From contig OU452203.1 in assembly GCA_911728435.2 (NCBI GenBank), positions 15,025,651 to 15,089,650 of the forward strand: 64,000 nt of DNA, given 5' to 3'. Shown here piece after piece: positions 24,253 through 33,910 of the stretch (positions within the stretch are counted from its first letter, which is position 1; the number at the start of each line of letters is the position of its first letter). Origin of the DNA: Apoderus coryli. Lineage: Eukaryota > Arthropoda > Insecta > Coleoptera > Attelabidae. The translations under genes and the position numbers were made by a program. The notes under the pieces were generated by a model. It was given only the letters and a program-made list of their open reading frames with translations, was not told where the DNA came from and made no database searches.

Positions 24253-24540
24253 AATGTATTTGGATGAATACGCGTCGGTCACATCACTCGCATGGTGCGC
24301 GTCTTTCGTCCACTTAGGGCTAAGCGTTAATGCTTGAACTATTTTCAAATGAGTTATATTGGTTCTTTGGAATCAAGACCTATGCAGTTTTTGGACATCA
24401 TGTCTAGGATAGGTCTCTTACAAACTTACAGCATCACTGGCTTAATTTTTTCAATATTATTTATTCGATTTAGCCTAACTTCAGTATGACGCGAATAAAC
24501 AGGGCCCCAGTCTAATTCAATAGGAACCAGACCGAGGCAT
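24253..24540 (+). other. Probable 3' UTR of the distal RhoGEF exon
   Basis: Follows the TAA at 24252. AATAAA occurs at 24494-24499. No coding potential seen. Confidence 0.4.
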
Positions 24541-24600
24541 GGGTCGACAGATACTGACGAATTCGTTTCGCTCTTGTTATGAGCTCGTCAGAACAAGAGA
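24541..24600 (-). ncRNA. Hammerhead-ribozyme-like sequence, best core in window
   Basis: On the minus strand: CUGACGA (24585-24591, consensus CUGANGA), stem II GCUC/GAGC with loop AUAACAA, GAAA, a self-complementary stem III ACGAAUUCGU, and the cleavage triplet GUC (complement of 24556-24558). All core positions match a type I hammerhead with a minimal stem III. Stem I is weak (four pairs, two of them G-U). An alternative 8-bp hairpin CUCUUGUU/AACAAGAG competes. It lies antisense to, and just past, the putative 3' UTR of the distal RhoGEF exon. Confidence 0.55.
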
Positions 24601-25414
24601 TGATGTAGGTAGGGATTTATCCTTGTTAAAGTTGTTTGTTGTCAAATATTTATTAGGTTAATATCTTCAAGACCAGTGTTACATACACTGATTAGAACAT
24701 CAAGTTATTGTTAATAATGTGTATTATTGTTTGAATAAAATTTATTTTCAAAAAATTATTGTAATTATGTTTGTTTTTGCATATGTTGAAAGTACGGTCT
24801 CAGCAGCCACGCACAATCCACATACGCTGATTTCAGTTGTTGGGGTTATTTATTTTCAATAAAATCTATATTGTTTATGTAATATTATTGTTGATACTCG
24901 TATAATATTGAAAGTAACGTTATTATTGTTTTAATACCTATATATAATATTTTTTATATTATAATTTAAATTTATGATTTTAAAAGGCGAATAAAAAATT
25001 AAATGAAGGTGTACGATTTCACTTCTATTCATGCGAAAATTTATTATTACCAATTATTCTTTCAGCTTAAAAGGTATTATACCTAAAATACATTATGTAT
25101 TTTAAAGCGTTCGTTTTCTTTGAAATATAGTTGTCCAAAATATTCCCTTAAACGGTTGAGAAGAAGAAAACAGGAAGTAAATTAGATAGGTAATTGATTT
25201 AGAACATGAAATTTTGTAGAACGCTGTGTAATAATGATCTTTCATTCTTTCTACCAGCCTATAAGACTGTAATAATTTCACGTAACATAAACGTGTTAAA
25301 TATGATTTAGAATTTGAAAAGGGCGAATACATCCGATATATATTATTATCTGGGAAATGAAAGTCAAAACTCCACAAATATTTCTGTAAATTAAATTAAA
25401 ATTTCTTGCTTTTT

Positions 25415-25465
25415 AGCGCCAGACATGTTTCGAGAAAATTCTCATCTAGAAGATGATGAGAGCTG
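25415..25465 (-). ncRNA. Decayed hammerhead-like motif
   Basis: Minus strand reads CUAGAUGAG, a palindromic GAGAAUUUUCUC stem, then GAAACAUGUC and UGG. One extra base interrupts CUGAUGA. The CUCGAAACAUGUCUGG part is shared with 29150-29164, indicating a repeat family. Confidence 0.35.
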
Positions 25466-25954
25466 TCAAATATATTATATAAAATTCACATTATCACCTT
25501 TAACCCATTGTCCATTGTTCGATATAGCCCAAGGGCAGGGGCGTGGAGGGCGCACCGTAGTGTCCGCAATTGCGGGAAGGCACCAAATTTGTACTCACTT
25601 TATTTATTTTTTTTATTGTTTTTTGTTGGTTCTTAAACATTTATTTTAATCCTATTTTGTGATCTTTTATTTTTTATATCTTCTATTTATTTTTTTCTCC
25701 TGTTATGCAAAATACGTGTATTTAATATTTTTATATTTTAATATTGATTGATATATAGCTTTGAAATGTAAGAGCCCAAAAAAATCTTTCGGGAGGCACC
25801 CATGAAATCTTGTGGGGGCCCCAAATTTGAAGTTACGCTATTGTTCCAACAAACTCATATCCTGTTACTTTTAATGGAAGTTGACTTCAGGAACAATTCT
25901 TAATGTTACCCGGATCTGAGCAAGAAGCTCAATGTAGCAATAGCTTACAGTTTT

Positions 25955-25997
25955 ATGATCGTGTGAAAATTGTATTTTGGGATTTTCACACGATCAT
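25955..25997. repeat. Perfect 16-bp hairpin
   Basis: ATGATCGTGTGAAAAT at 25955-25970 and its exact reverse complement at 25982-25997 flank an 11-nt loop. No flanking coding frame or known family. Confidence 0.8.
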
Positions 25998-27396
25998 CAT
26001 AATCTTGCATAGCTGCGATAGAAGGGTACAACTTTATAGTGAGCTAGCATAACTAACAAATCAAATTCAAAGCGATAATAACTGTTTCCGTTTTGGATAT
26101 TCATGAAATTGTGTCTCTCTACTGGATTCCAGAAATTATTACTACCTTGAGCCTCTTGCTCGGCTGTTTGCTTGGATTAATTTAAACGGTATTCAAAGTA
26201 TCAGTAGGTAGAAACATTTTCACGAACATCTTTTTGTTCAATTGTGAACATTTTAATCGGTTATGTGAGATTTGCATCACACATTTTTTTTTTAAATTTC
26301 CTATAGTTTTCTTACATTTTATCGTTTTTAATAATTTTATCCAGGTTGGACGTAAAATGGGACTCTAACGTGAATCGTCAGCGCTATCTTGGAAACACTT
26401 AAACCACTCAAACTCTCAACCAATTAATAAACGCTCCTCTATTTTAATAAAAGAGACCTTTATGGGATACGATTTTGTATGGGCGAACTGTATTTTAATA
26501 AAGCGTAGTAGTTGGTGGTTGCTACAATTTTTTAAACATTTATTCAATTCCTAGTTAAACATTTTATTACTGAAATAAACACAAAGATAAAGAAGATTGA
26601 CCTAATTAACCGAAACATCATCACAGATCTAGTGCGCTTTATTTTCGTCATATATCGAGAAAAGACACATAAAATTCTCTTACTTTTTAAAATGATACAC
26701 TTTTGTAGTTAATAATAATATAAATTTCAGTAGTTAAGTTTCATGTGAAAATCACGATAATTTGTTTGCTTCATTATTGCAAAGGAAAATAGACCAACCA
26801 TGCAAACTCTGAATTGTTTACAGATATGAATGAATACAAAGCATTCGAAAAAAAAAGGTTCAGGTTGCTCAGATTTCTGCTTGTGTTAGTCACTTTATAG
26901 GTGAAACTCCATCTTTTTCTCCAACACATAGCGTTCTCATTTTTCTTTTATTGTTTTTTTTACTACAAAAAGCGTTATTTTCTTTTAATGTGCATTTCCT
27001 TTATTCGTTTTTCACTGAAACGCAAAGGAAAAAATGAGATGTGTTCGTTTTTAGGTTAGGTAACATTTAAGTAATAAACATGGAACATGTTTGGGGTCGA
27101 AAACGTTTTATAGGGTTATTTTGCAATAAACTACGAATGTAAAAGTGATATAAAACAAGATGTGATAGTAGTGAACGAAAATAACACAAAAACGGAAAAT
27201 TGATATAATAAAATTTTACTTAGATAAGTGAGACGGGTATTTCTCATTTTGATATTTTGTCATAAAATATATGTGTTCAGCAAAGTGTATGTCAGAAATA
27301 TGAGATATTAATGCTTTATGAACAACACTATAAGAGACGTCTTTAAATAACGTCTTTATTTTTATTTTTTTAAATAGTCAATTTCAAGCCATTAGA

Positions 27397-27840
27397 AAAA
27401 TGGCCACGTTTTCATATTTCATGTTTATGTGTACAGTCCGTCACCACATGTTCATGCAGGATATTTTGCACCCATTCAAGAGACAAGCTACATATCCCAG
27501 CTATATTGCCCAACATCAATGTGCGGTTTTCAGCGACACGTCATGGAATCTGTTGATGGTTTCCTCCGCCATTTATGAACTCGTAATTTTGCTGCTTGAG
27601 TGGTCATTGATCCTTGCTTTCAAAAATAGAAAGCGAATCACCCACATTGTTCTTTTTCCATTTCACAAAAATCCAAAACTTGGTCACTTCAACAGCTATT
27701 TTACATATAATTGGTTGATATTGTGGACATGGTCATATTACATGTACGCAATACAACAAGAAGAAGATAACGATACCGTCATTCCAGATGACTTCAAGCC
27801 CCACCAATTTTCATATCATCCCCATACGGTCATCATCATC
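27397..27840 (-). mobile_element. Decayed mariner-like transposase N-terminus (minus strand)
   Basis: Read on the minus strand with frame changes and stops, the segment contains NVGDSLS and later ENRTLMLGNIAGICSLSLEW followed by VQNILHEHV, matching the paired helix-turn-helix area of mariner-family transposases (family: YGDxxLS, then NRRxTxxEIAxxxxISxxSVxxILHExL). The plus strand of the same DNA has a 165-codon open frame (27400-27897), which I consider antisense coincidence because its peptide matches nothing known. Assignment is by eye only. Confidence 0.4.
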
Positions 27841-27977
27841 TTTTTTCACAATATCAATCAGGATTTCAAAAAGGGTATGGTACTACCACTGCGTTAGCAA
27901 AAGTAGTTGATGATCTACTTATTAACATGAATGATGGTGAGGTAGGTGCGCTGACGCTTCTTGATTATAGCAAGGCT

Positions 27978-28020
27978 AGACAGATGTTCTATAGTGTCGA
28001 AACACTATAGAACATTGTCT
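27978..28020. repeat. Inverted duplication in RT motif A
   Basis: AGACA-G-ATGTTCTATAGTGT, a CGAA loop, then ACACTATAGAACATTGTCT: a 19-pair hairpin with one bulged G. The right arm is the expected coding sequence after DYSKA (continuing as T-I-E-H-C-L-L-C-A-K); the left arm is its reverse complement inserted where the Phe-Asp codons should be. Confidence 0.8.
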
Positions 28021-28111
28021 GCTTTGTGCCTAGTTAAAATATGATGGTTTCAATGTTGATGACGAACTAATTAGGTCATATCTGACTAATCGTAGTCAGG
28101 TAGTTCAATGT

Positions 28112-28579
28112 ATGGGTGAAAAATCGTTACCTTTAAGATTGATTAGAGTCGTGCCACAGGGATCACTCTTGGGCCCGCTTCTTTTTGTCATTTTTACTAT
28201 GGATTTACAAAGTTTTGTTAGAAATAGCTGTGTCCATCAATATGCTGATGACACGCAGTTGTATAAAAAATTTCATAAAAATAATTATCGCTCGGTTCAA
28301 GATGCAATAAATGAGGATCTAGCCACAATTTCGAAATATTCAGCCGATAATGGTGTGTATTTGAATGAACAAAAATGTGCCTTAATGTTTATTGGAAATA
28401 AATGTGAGTGGGCACATGACAGGGTTCGTTTAATGATTAATAACACTGAAATTTCCTATGTTAATGAATGTAAAAATCTTGGACTAATTTTTGATTCTAA
28501 ACTAAGGTTTCGGTCACATATCAAAAAGATGGTTCAGTATAGTTATGCAGCTCTCAGAAGTCTCTATCTACAAAAATAG
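28112..28579 (+). pseudogene. RT palm/thumb fragment of broken non-LTR element
   Basis: 155 codons covering RT motifs B to E: PQGSLLGPLLFVIFTMDL, HQYADDTQLY (catalytic Asp pair retained), then the thumb start LNEQKCALMFIGNK and LGLIFDSKLRF. Motif A lies upstream in another frame and is interrupted by an inverted duplication at 27978-28020, so no functional enzyme can be made. Confidence 0.8.
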
Positions 28580-28757
28580 AAAAATCATTAATAGAAAAAC
28601 TAAAATTCTGCTCTCACTAGTGTTGAGCCATTCAAACTTTGGTGATTGGATATACGGCATGTGTCTTGATTCTAAGTCTCAGAATACAGTTCAAAAAATC
28701 CAAAACCTTCGCCGAGCTTAAAATAAAGGCCTTTATTATTATTATTATTATCACCAA

Positions 28758-31347
28758 AAAAACTAGGACATTTAAGCTCATCTCATAAAATTGAAGTGTG
28801 ATTGTAGAATAATTTTTGGTTAAGTCTGTCAATAAAAATAACTTTAAATGTGTCACACATGTCCCTGTTTTTTGGGTGTTGCGTGATGTCAAAACGTTTA
28901 CAACTCAATTTTCTGTCATTTACATTTCAGTGAATGACCTTGAATGTTATAGTTTTTTTTTGTGACGACTGTATAGAAGTGTTCACGACACAAAGATTTT
29001 TGACACAGCAAGCAACATATATGTCTTGCTAGACTTCACCTAGTATATAATCTTTAAATTTTAACATTTTTTTTATTTAGTTAAAAAATATTGCTGCTCC
29101 TCATGATAAGATTTTGACCAGTGAACTACTGCAGATGAGGTTTAGCATCTCGAAACATGTCTGGTAAAAGAATTTTAGCAAAATCAAAGTTCAATTTCAT
29201 GTATTAAAGTTGTTTTATTTATTATATCGAAATAAATTATTTATCCAAAAACAGTTCAAGTCAGTAGAGTGTCAATATTTTATATAACGGGAAGTAGCAC
29301 AAATGTCAAAGTATTTTAGACTAATAGATTGCATTGACATTCTTAAGGTGCCTACAAACTCGCATAGAAACCTCGTTGCGAACATCGAAGTGAACATCGC
29401 TGCCAACTTCGTCGCGAACATGGAGATAAGAACTTTATGGCGACATAATTCACTGATGCGCTACAATGGAAAGACTTATTTATAGCGGGAATCATTTACT
29501 TGCAGATTTCAAATTTCAAAGTATTAGTAGATCGTTTAAAAATTTTACAAGAATGGCACCCACCGATTTCGAGAATTTGATTTAATAGGTCCGAAAATAT
29601 TTCGTGAGATACAACTTATTTACCTGCTCTTTTTGTCATTTTTGCTTTTACCCTTCTTAATACCGATAATACGGCATTCAACTTTTTTTTTACACTCCTC
29701 AGCTGCTGCATTTGTTAATATTAGTCCATGCATCCAATATTTTTAATTTTATTATAATACATGGTGCATCCCACAAAAGTTATTATTTTTTCTATAATAT
29801 GTCTCAATGAGATGTAAAATTATCTCTTGTGACAAGTTCATAGCCCCGCACATGAGTAAACAACGTAATTATAACACTAAACATACTGTTCCACGCGACA
29901 AATCAAATAGCGAATTGCCAAACATGTGCTAGACACCCAGAAGAACGCGAGCGTCCAGACTGGCAACAAATACCATTGATCTTGAATCACCCGGTACGCT
30001 GGCTATCCTATGATGTAATTATTCGTGATATTTAATATGCGGACTTGGAAAAAGCGCTGCTGAAACTTTTATTTCCCCTGGTGTAGCTGTAGGATTTTTA
30101 ATATGCAAAAGGTGTATGCGAAAATATGTTGCCTAAAATTCCACTATTAAAAAATTCACCAAAATGTTTGTACTGACGTTTTGAATGTCATAGCAAATAA
30201 CCCATATTTGTAGGAAAGAGTTGTTACATGAATAGAATAAATCTGCAGTCTCCTGATAACAATATACCTATCTAAATTAATAGAACAAACCGTAAACTAC
30301 TGTAAACAATTATATGAAACGAGTTGGCCTCACAAGGTTTGTGTTAACTTCTGGAATAACATCTGGCGCTTGTCTATGAAATAGCGATGTTGTCTATCTT
30401 AACAGTTGCGCTAACCAATTGCTTTTGTTACAAACAATGATTCCAACCTGATTCCCATCCAATAATTTACTTAACAAGAATATTTGGCACACAAATACAA
30501 ATACAAACAATAAATATAATCTTCATAGAGACCCACCATGCCCCATTTGAATACAATCTGTACACTTTTTACGCCTTTCGACTAATGTGGCAGTGGAACC
30601 TAAGTTATTCCGTAGGGATATTGCTTTTTCTGTCCCTAAAAGTATCATTTAAATTACTAATGCGTCCTAAAAAGCAAGAATTGTACACCAAATCATCCCT
30701 CTATTGTTTAGGCAGGCGCCTGCCTTTAAAAGCCAGATAAATGTTTAATAATGATCTTCTGAAAAATGTATATTACTCAGCACTCCTGTCAGTCTAATTC
30801 CGACAATTTTATTATTACTGAATAAAAATCGTTGACAGAAAAATCAATCGTGAAAATTAAAAACATACAAATATACTGATATTGTGTTGGATATTTTTAG
30901 TTCACTCGCCATTACATATAAAATGCATAAATATGATAAAAGCTAGATAGTACTTTGGTTATGGTTTGTTGACTGTTGGTGAATTAATTATTATGCATAT
31001 AGCAAACGATATCAACCAACGCGAGTGGATGCCGGAATTCTGGACACTATATAAGCATCGATAGCAGGATTAACTATAGACAAGAAGGTCCACTTGACGC
31101 TGTAACTATATATACTATATCTATGTATGCTATATACTATACTATAAGCGCGGCGAATTGCTTTATACCCATGTACATCAGACGTGTCGACACGAGGAGA
31201 ACTAACTGTTCCTTATTTTAACTGTGCTATAAGTATTTTGATGTCAATTATATCTGAATATTGGTCTGACGCAACGCGAACTACTATCCCCTTCTATACA
31301 AACATTGATTCCTATTTAGTGTAGATTATTGGTTTGAAATAATGAAC
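28758..31347. other. Non-coding stretch with one ribozyme-like motif
   Basis: Includes the motif at 29112; otherwise no gene or repeat I can name. A short TA-rich microsatellite patch lies near 31105-31145. Confidence 0.4.
29112..29168 (+). ncRNA. Decayed hammerhead-like motif
   Basis: ACCAG (29117-29121) pairs with CUGGU (29161-29165) as stem I. Between them are CUGCAGAUGA (core with two extra bases), a short GAG/CUC stem, GAAACAUGUC. Its 3' part, TCGAAACATGTCTGGTAAAA, recurs nearly intact at 38287 and in shorter form at 25420 (-). Confidence 0.4.
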
Positions 31348-31644
31348 TACACAGGATGTGTCAATTTTGAGCTAACAATTACATCTTCTTTATTTTCTAT
31401 TGACCATACCATTGTTTTTATAATTTATAATTACCTTAAAGACCCTTATTATGATAGCGTAATTATATTTTTCCAGTTATTAGCTATATACATGGTTTTG
31501 ATGGTGCTATGAAGAAAGGTTATTTTAGATGTCTAATATTGCTAAAACAAAAATCGATTATAGAGGGTGCCTTAAAATAGATATGCAATTAATTGAAATA
31601 TAAATGAGAAAAACTTCATTATTTCAAATGACACACCCTGTATA
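31348..31644. mobile_element. MITE with TA-flanked inverted ends
   Basis: Left end TACACAGGATGTGTCAATTT and right end (reverse complement) TATACAGGGTGTGTCATTTG form about 18-20-bp inverted repeats, about 300 bp apart, each starting with TA. No coding capacity. TACAGGGTGTGTC-type ends are common for insect Tc1/mariner-related MITEs. Confidence 0.65.
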
Positions 31645-31651
31645 TTTATTG

Positions 31652-31758
31652 GTATTTGGACACCTGTTACTAATACCTTTCATATGATGTGTATTGTATA
31701 TTATTCAAGGTATAAGACATACATATCATTTGAAAGGTAGCAACTGGTGTCCAAAAAT
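31652..31758. repeat. 106-bp imperfect hairpin
   Basis: Arms 31653-31693 and 31717-31757 pair with about 80% identity: TTTGGACACC with GGTGTCCAAA, ACCTTTCATATGAT with ATCATTTGAAAGGT, around a loop of about 23 nt. It starts 8 bp after the MITE at 31348-31644. Confidence 0.7.
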
Positions 31759-31845
31759 CAATGTGTGGTTTTCTAAAGTAATCAATTTATTGGTCCATCG
31801 GCGCTAGAAACATCGTTCCTTAAAACACCGATACAACGTTCATCC

Positions 31846-32405
31846 AATGATCATCTATATACTGATGCAGTATTCTCTGCCAAATACGATGATCCAGACG
31901 ATTCAGTACCTTTTGCAAAGCTGAAGCAAAAGATAAAATGGGAACGCGGCCAAAGAAACGGATTGTTATTTATTGCAATCCCTCAAAATGTGTGTATTAA
32001 TCCAATCGTTGAAATTCAGATTGTTAAATGTCAACCTGTAGACTTCTTTAACCAGTTTATATTCAATGTTATTCAGATTCGGTTATTTATGAGGAAAACC
32101 AGTATACTGATCTACTAAATCGGTATATCATTAACTATTTTAGGGCTGGTTCAGGTAAACGGCAACCTGGTATTTTAAAGTATATACTGAGACCATAAAT
32201 CAAACGAATTCTGAAAAGGTAGGTATCGTGGGGATCTTTTTGACACTCACATTCGTGAGGGAGAAGGAAATCGTCAAGCCCAAAGTGGTTGCCGATTACA
32301 ATCAGCTAAATCAGACCAAAGCCTTCATAGATATCTCTGATCAAATGTTGGCACGACCATTTTCGAGAAAGAAAAAAATCATATATAAAGCCAGCGTGTA
32401 AGAGG
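31846..32405 (+). pseudogene. piggyBac-like transposase relic
   Basis: Fragments in family order with large gaps: VFSAKYDDPDDSVPFAKLKQ, CQPVDFFNQF (family: P-DYFxLFF), IYEENQYTDLL (family: IVEETNxYA), then FVREKEIVKPKVVADYNQ and IDISDQMLA, which match the last catalytic block of piggyBac transposases (KPxVVxDYN, VDxSDQM). The two middle catalytic blocks are deleted and frames change several times. No TTAA-flanked ends identified. Confidence 0.6.
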
Positions 32406-33200
32406 GACAGACAGTCAGAAATAAAGTGAATAGTCAATAGTTAAGAACAGTGTTGTGTTATTAAGTGTAAATAAATTAGTTTAATTCAAATCGTTACAAT
32501 ATTGTTTTTGCATATGAATGAGAGAAAGGGGAACTAGAAATTTTATTGTTTTTGCCGTACAAATTATTAATAGTTACTTTAAATGTTTAATTTTGTTTTA
32601 ATAGGAGCTTATATAAATTTCACCTACCCCTATGCTCACGCAGCAGCTGTCACTATTGTATTTATTAGTAAATCCTCGCCTGTAAATCAAATACTTGAAT
32701 TATTAATCTGGTTCTGTCATTGTCCATGTGAAGAGAGGGGTAACTCTATCTCTATACACTATACATGACTTGGTGATGTGCCCTACCTCTGAGCCCAAAG
32801 TCTGTCTGGCTATATGAAATATTCAGCCTTTCGTGAAAGGGGTGAGTCACACGCACACCAGATTACAAACCCTCTACCACCCCTAAATACACACACACCT
32901 AAGCAAGAAAAAAAGTAAAAAATGCCGCCAGTGATAATAATGAATGGGACCAGTACACGATAACCCATTTTGATTTCTTCAATAGACATATTAAATTATG
33001 TCCCTATAGCAGATACTGATTGGAGCGGGTTTTAATGTATTTTTATTAAGGGTAACGCGATATTAAGGTGGGGAATGTAGATTTAGGGCGTAGAATTAGA
33101 AGGATGTAGTTTCGTTCGTTATTGAATTTTTAAAATTAATTTTGTAATCGATATTCTCATTAAAAAACAATACCGGCATTTATAATACATTTCTGTGGGC
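32406..33200. other. Non-coding stretch
   Basis: No recognisable gene, repeat or RNA. Confidence 0.35.
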
Positions 33201-33698
33201 TGCAACAAAGATTAGGTCGAGATATGCAAATGATATTTGGTGAGTATTACTTATAGCACATTTTTTAACGTGCAATTAAGAATTGTATGTTCATCATTGT
33301 AGCGCATCCGCGTAATGATTTCAATATCCTTAAAGAAAAAAATGGTACATCACTAAGATAGTTCAAAATAAAAATTATTTTTGAAATGATCGTTCAATTT
33401 GTGATAAAAAACTCTGTTACCTTTCTTTTCGTAGGGGGCGCCATTTTTATTAAAAAAAAAATAAACCTTTTAACGCGCACTAGTATGCCACTGAGATATT
33501 TCAAAATAAAAATTATTTTTGATATCCTCGTTCAATCTGTGACAAAAAATTTCCTTACTTTTCTTTTCGTAATTTTTATCATTTTTGTTGTAGCTTTTCG
33601 CCTATTTAAATTAATAGAAATTGTGTTTTGTTTTTTTGTGCTATAAGTACCTCTTAAAACCCAGCAGATTTCATTTGCATATCTCGACCGGTTTCAGA
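33201..33698. mobile_element. Foldback/MITE-like element with internal tandem repeat
   Basis: Inverted ends 33201-33270 and 33630-33698 share the exact block GGTCGAGATATGCAAATGA and the block TACTTATAGCACA. Between them are two direct copies with a 138-bp period (33351-33433 and 33489-33571) sharing TTCAAAATAAAAATTATTTT and TTTCTTTTCGTA. No coding capacity beyond chance. Confidence 0.65.
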
Positions 33699-33864
33699 TC
33701 AATAAATTAATCATGAGTTTTTACGAAAAACTTTAATTCACCGTGGTTTGGTAACGCAGCATTTGCGGACATACGTTTATATAGCAAACGGTCATTATTT
33801 TTTCATGCAGCACAACACCCTCTATATACAACAGTTCACACATTTTTTTACTAATTTTATTAAA

Positions 33865-33910
33865 ACAGTCACATACGTTTCACCACACAGTGGCTTCATC
33901 AGATGTTAGA
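33865..33910 (-). ncRNA. Hammerhead-ribozyme-like core
   Basis: Minus strand: CUGAUGA (33896-33902), stem II GCCAC/GUGGU with loop UGU, GAAAC (33877-33881), then ACGUAUGU as a minimal stem III. The base at the cleavage position would be G, which is not permitted, so self-cleavage is doubtful. Downstream on that strand comes an AATAAAA run. Confidence 0.45.

Larger units (their letters stand above)
24601..27396. other. Intergenic AT-rich stretch
   Basis: Holds the motif at 25415 and the hairpin at 25955; no gene recognised. Several AATAAA sites at 24735-24870 could be further poly(A) signals. Confidence 0.4.
27842..28757 (+). mobile_element. Broken non-LTR retrotransposon with (TTA)n tail
   Basis: The RT reads in pieces: GFQKGYGTTTALAKVVDDLL (27847 on), LTLLDYSKA (motif A, then disrupted), KYDGFNVDDELIRSYL, and the open frame 28112-28579 with VPQGSLLGPLLF and YADD at about residues 44-47. 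After 28579 the frame breaks and the C-terminal part is largely missing. AATAAAGG at 28722 precedes a (TTA)n tail ending near 28757. The 5' side is truncated at the finger region, abutting the mariner-like relic. Confidence 0.8.

Noticed and set aside
27400..27897. 165-codon open frame on the plus strand with a plausible splice acceptor upstream
   Set aside because: The peptide matches nothing known, its last part overlaps RT sequence out of frame, and the minus strand carries mariner-like blocks; most likely antisense coincidence.
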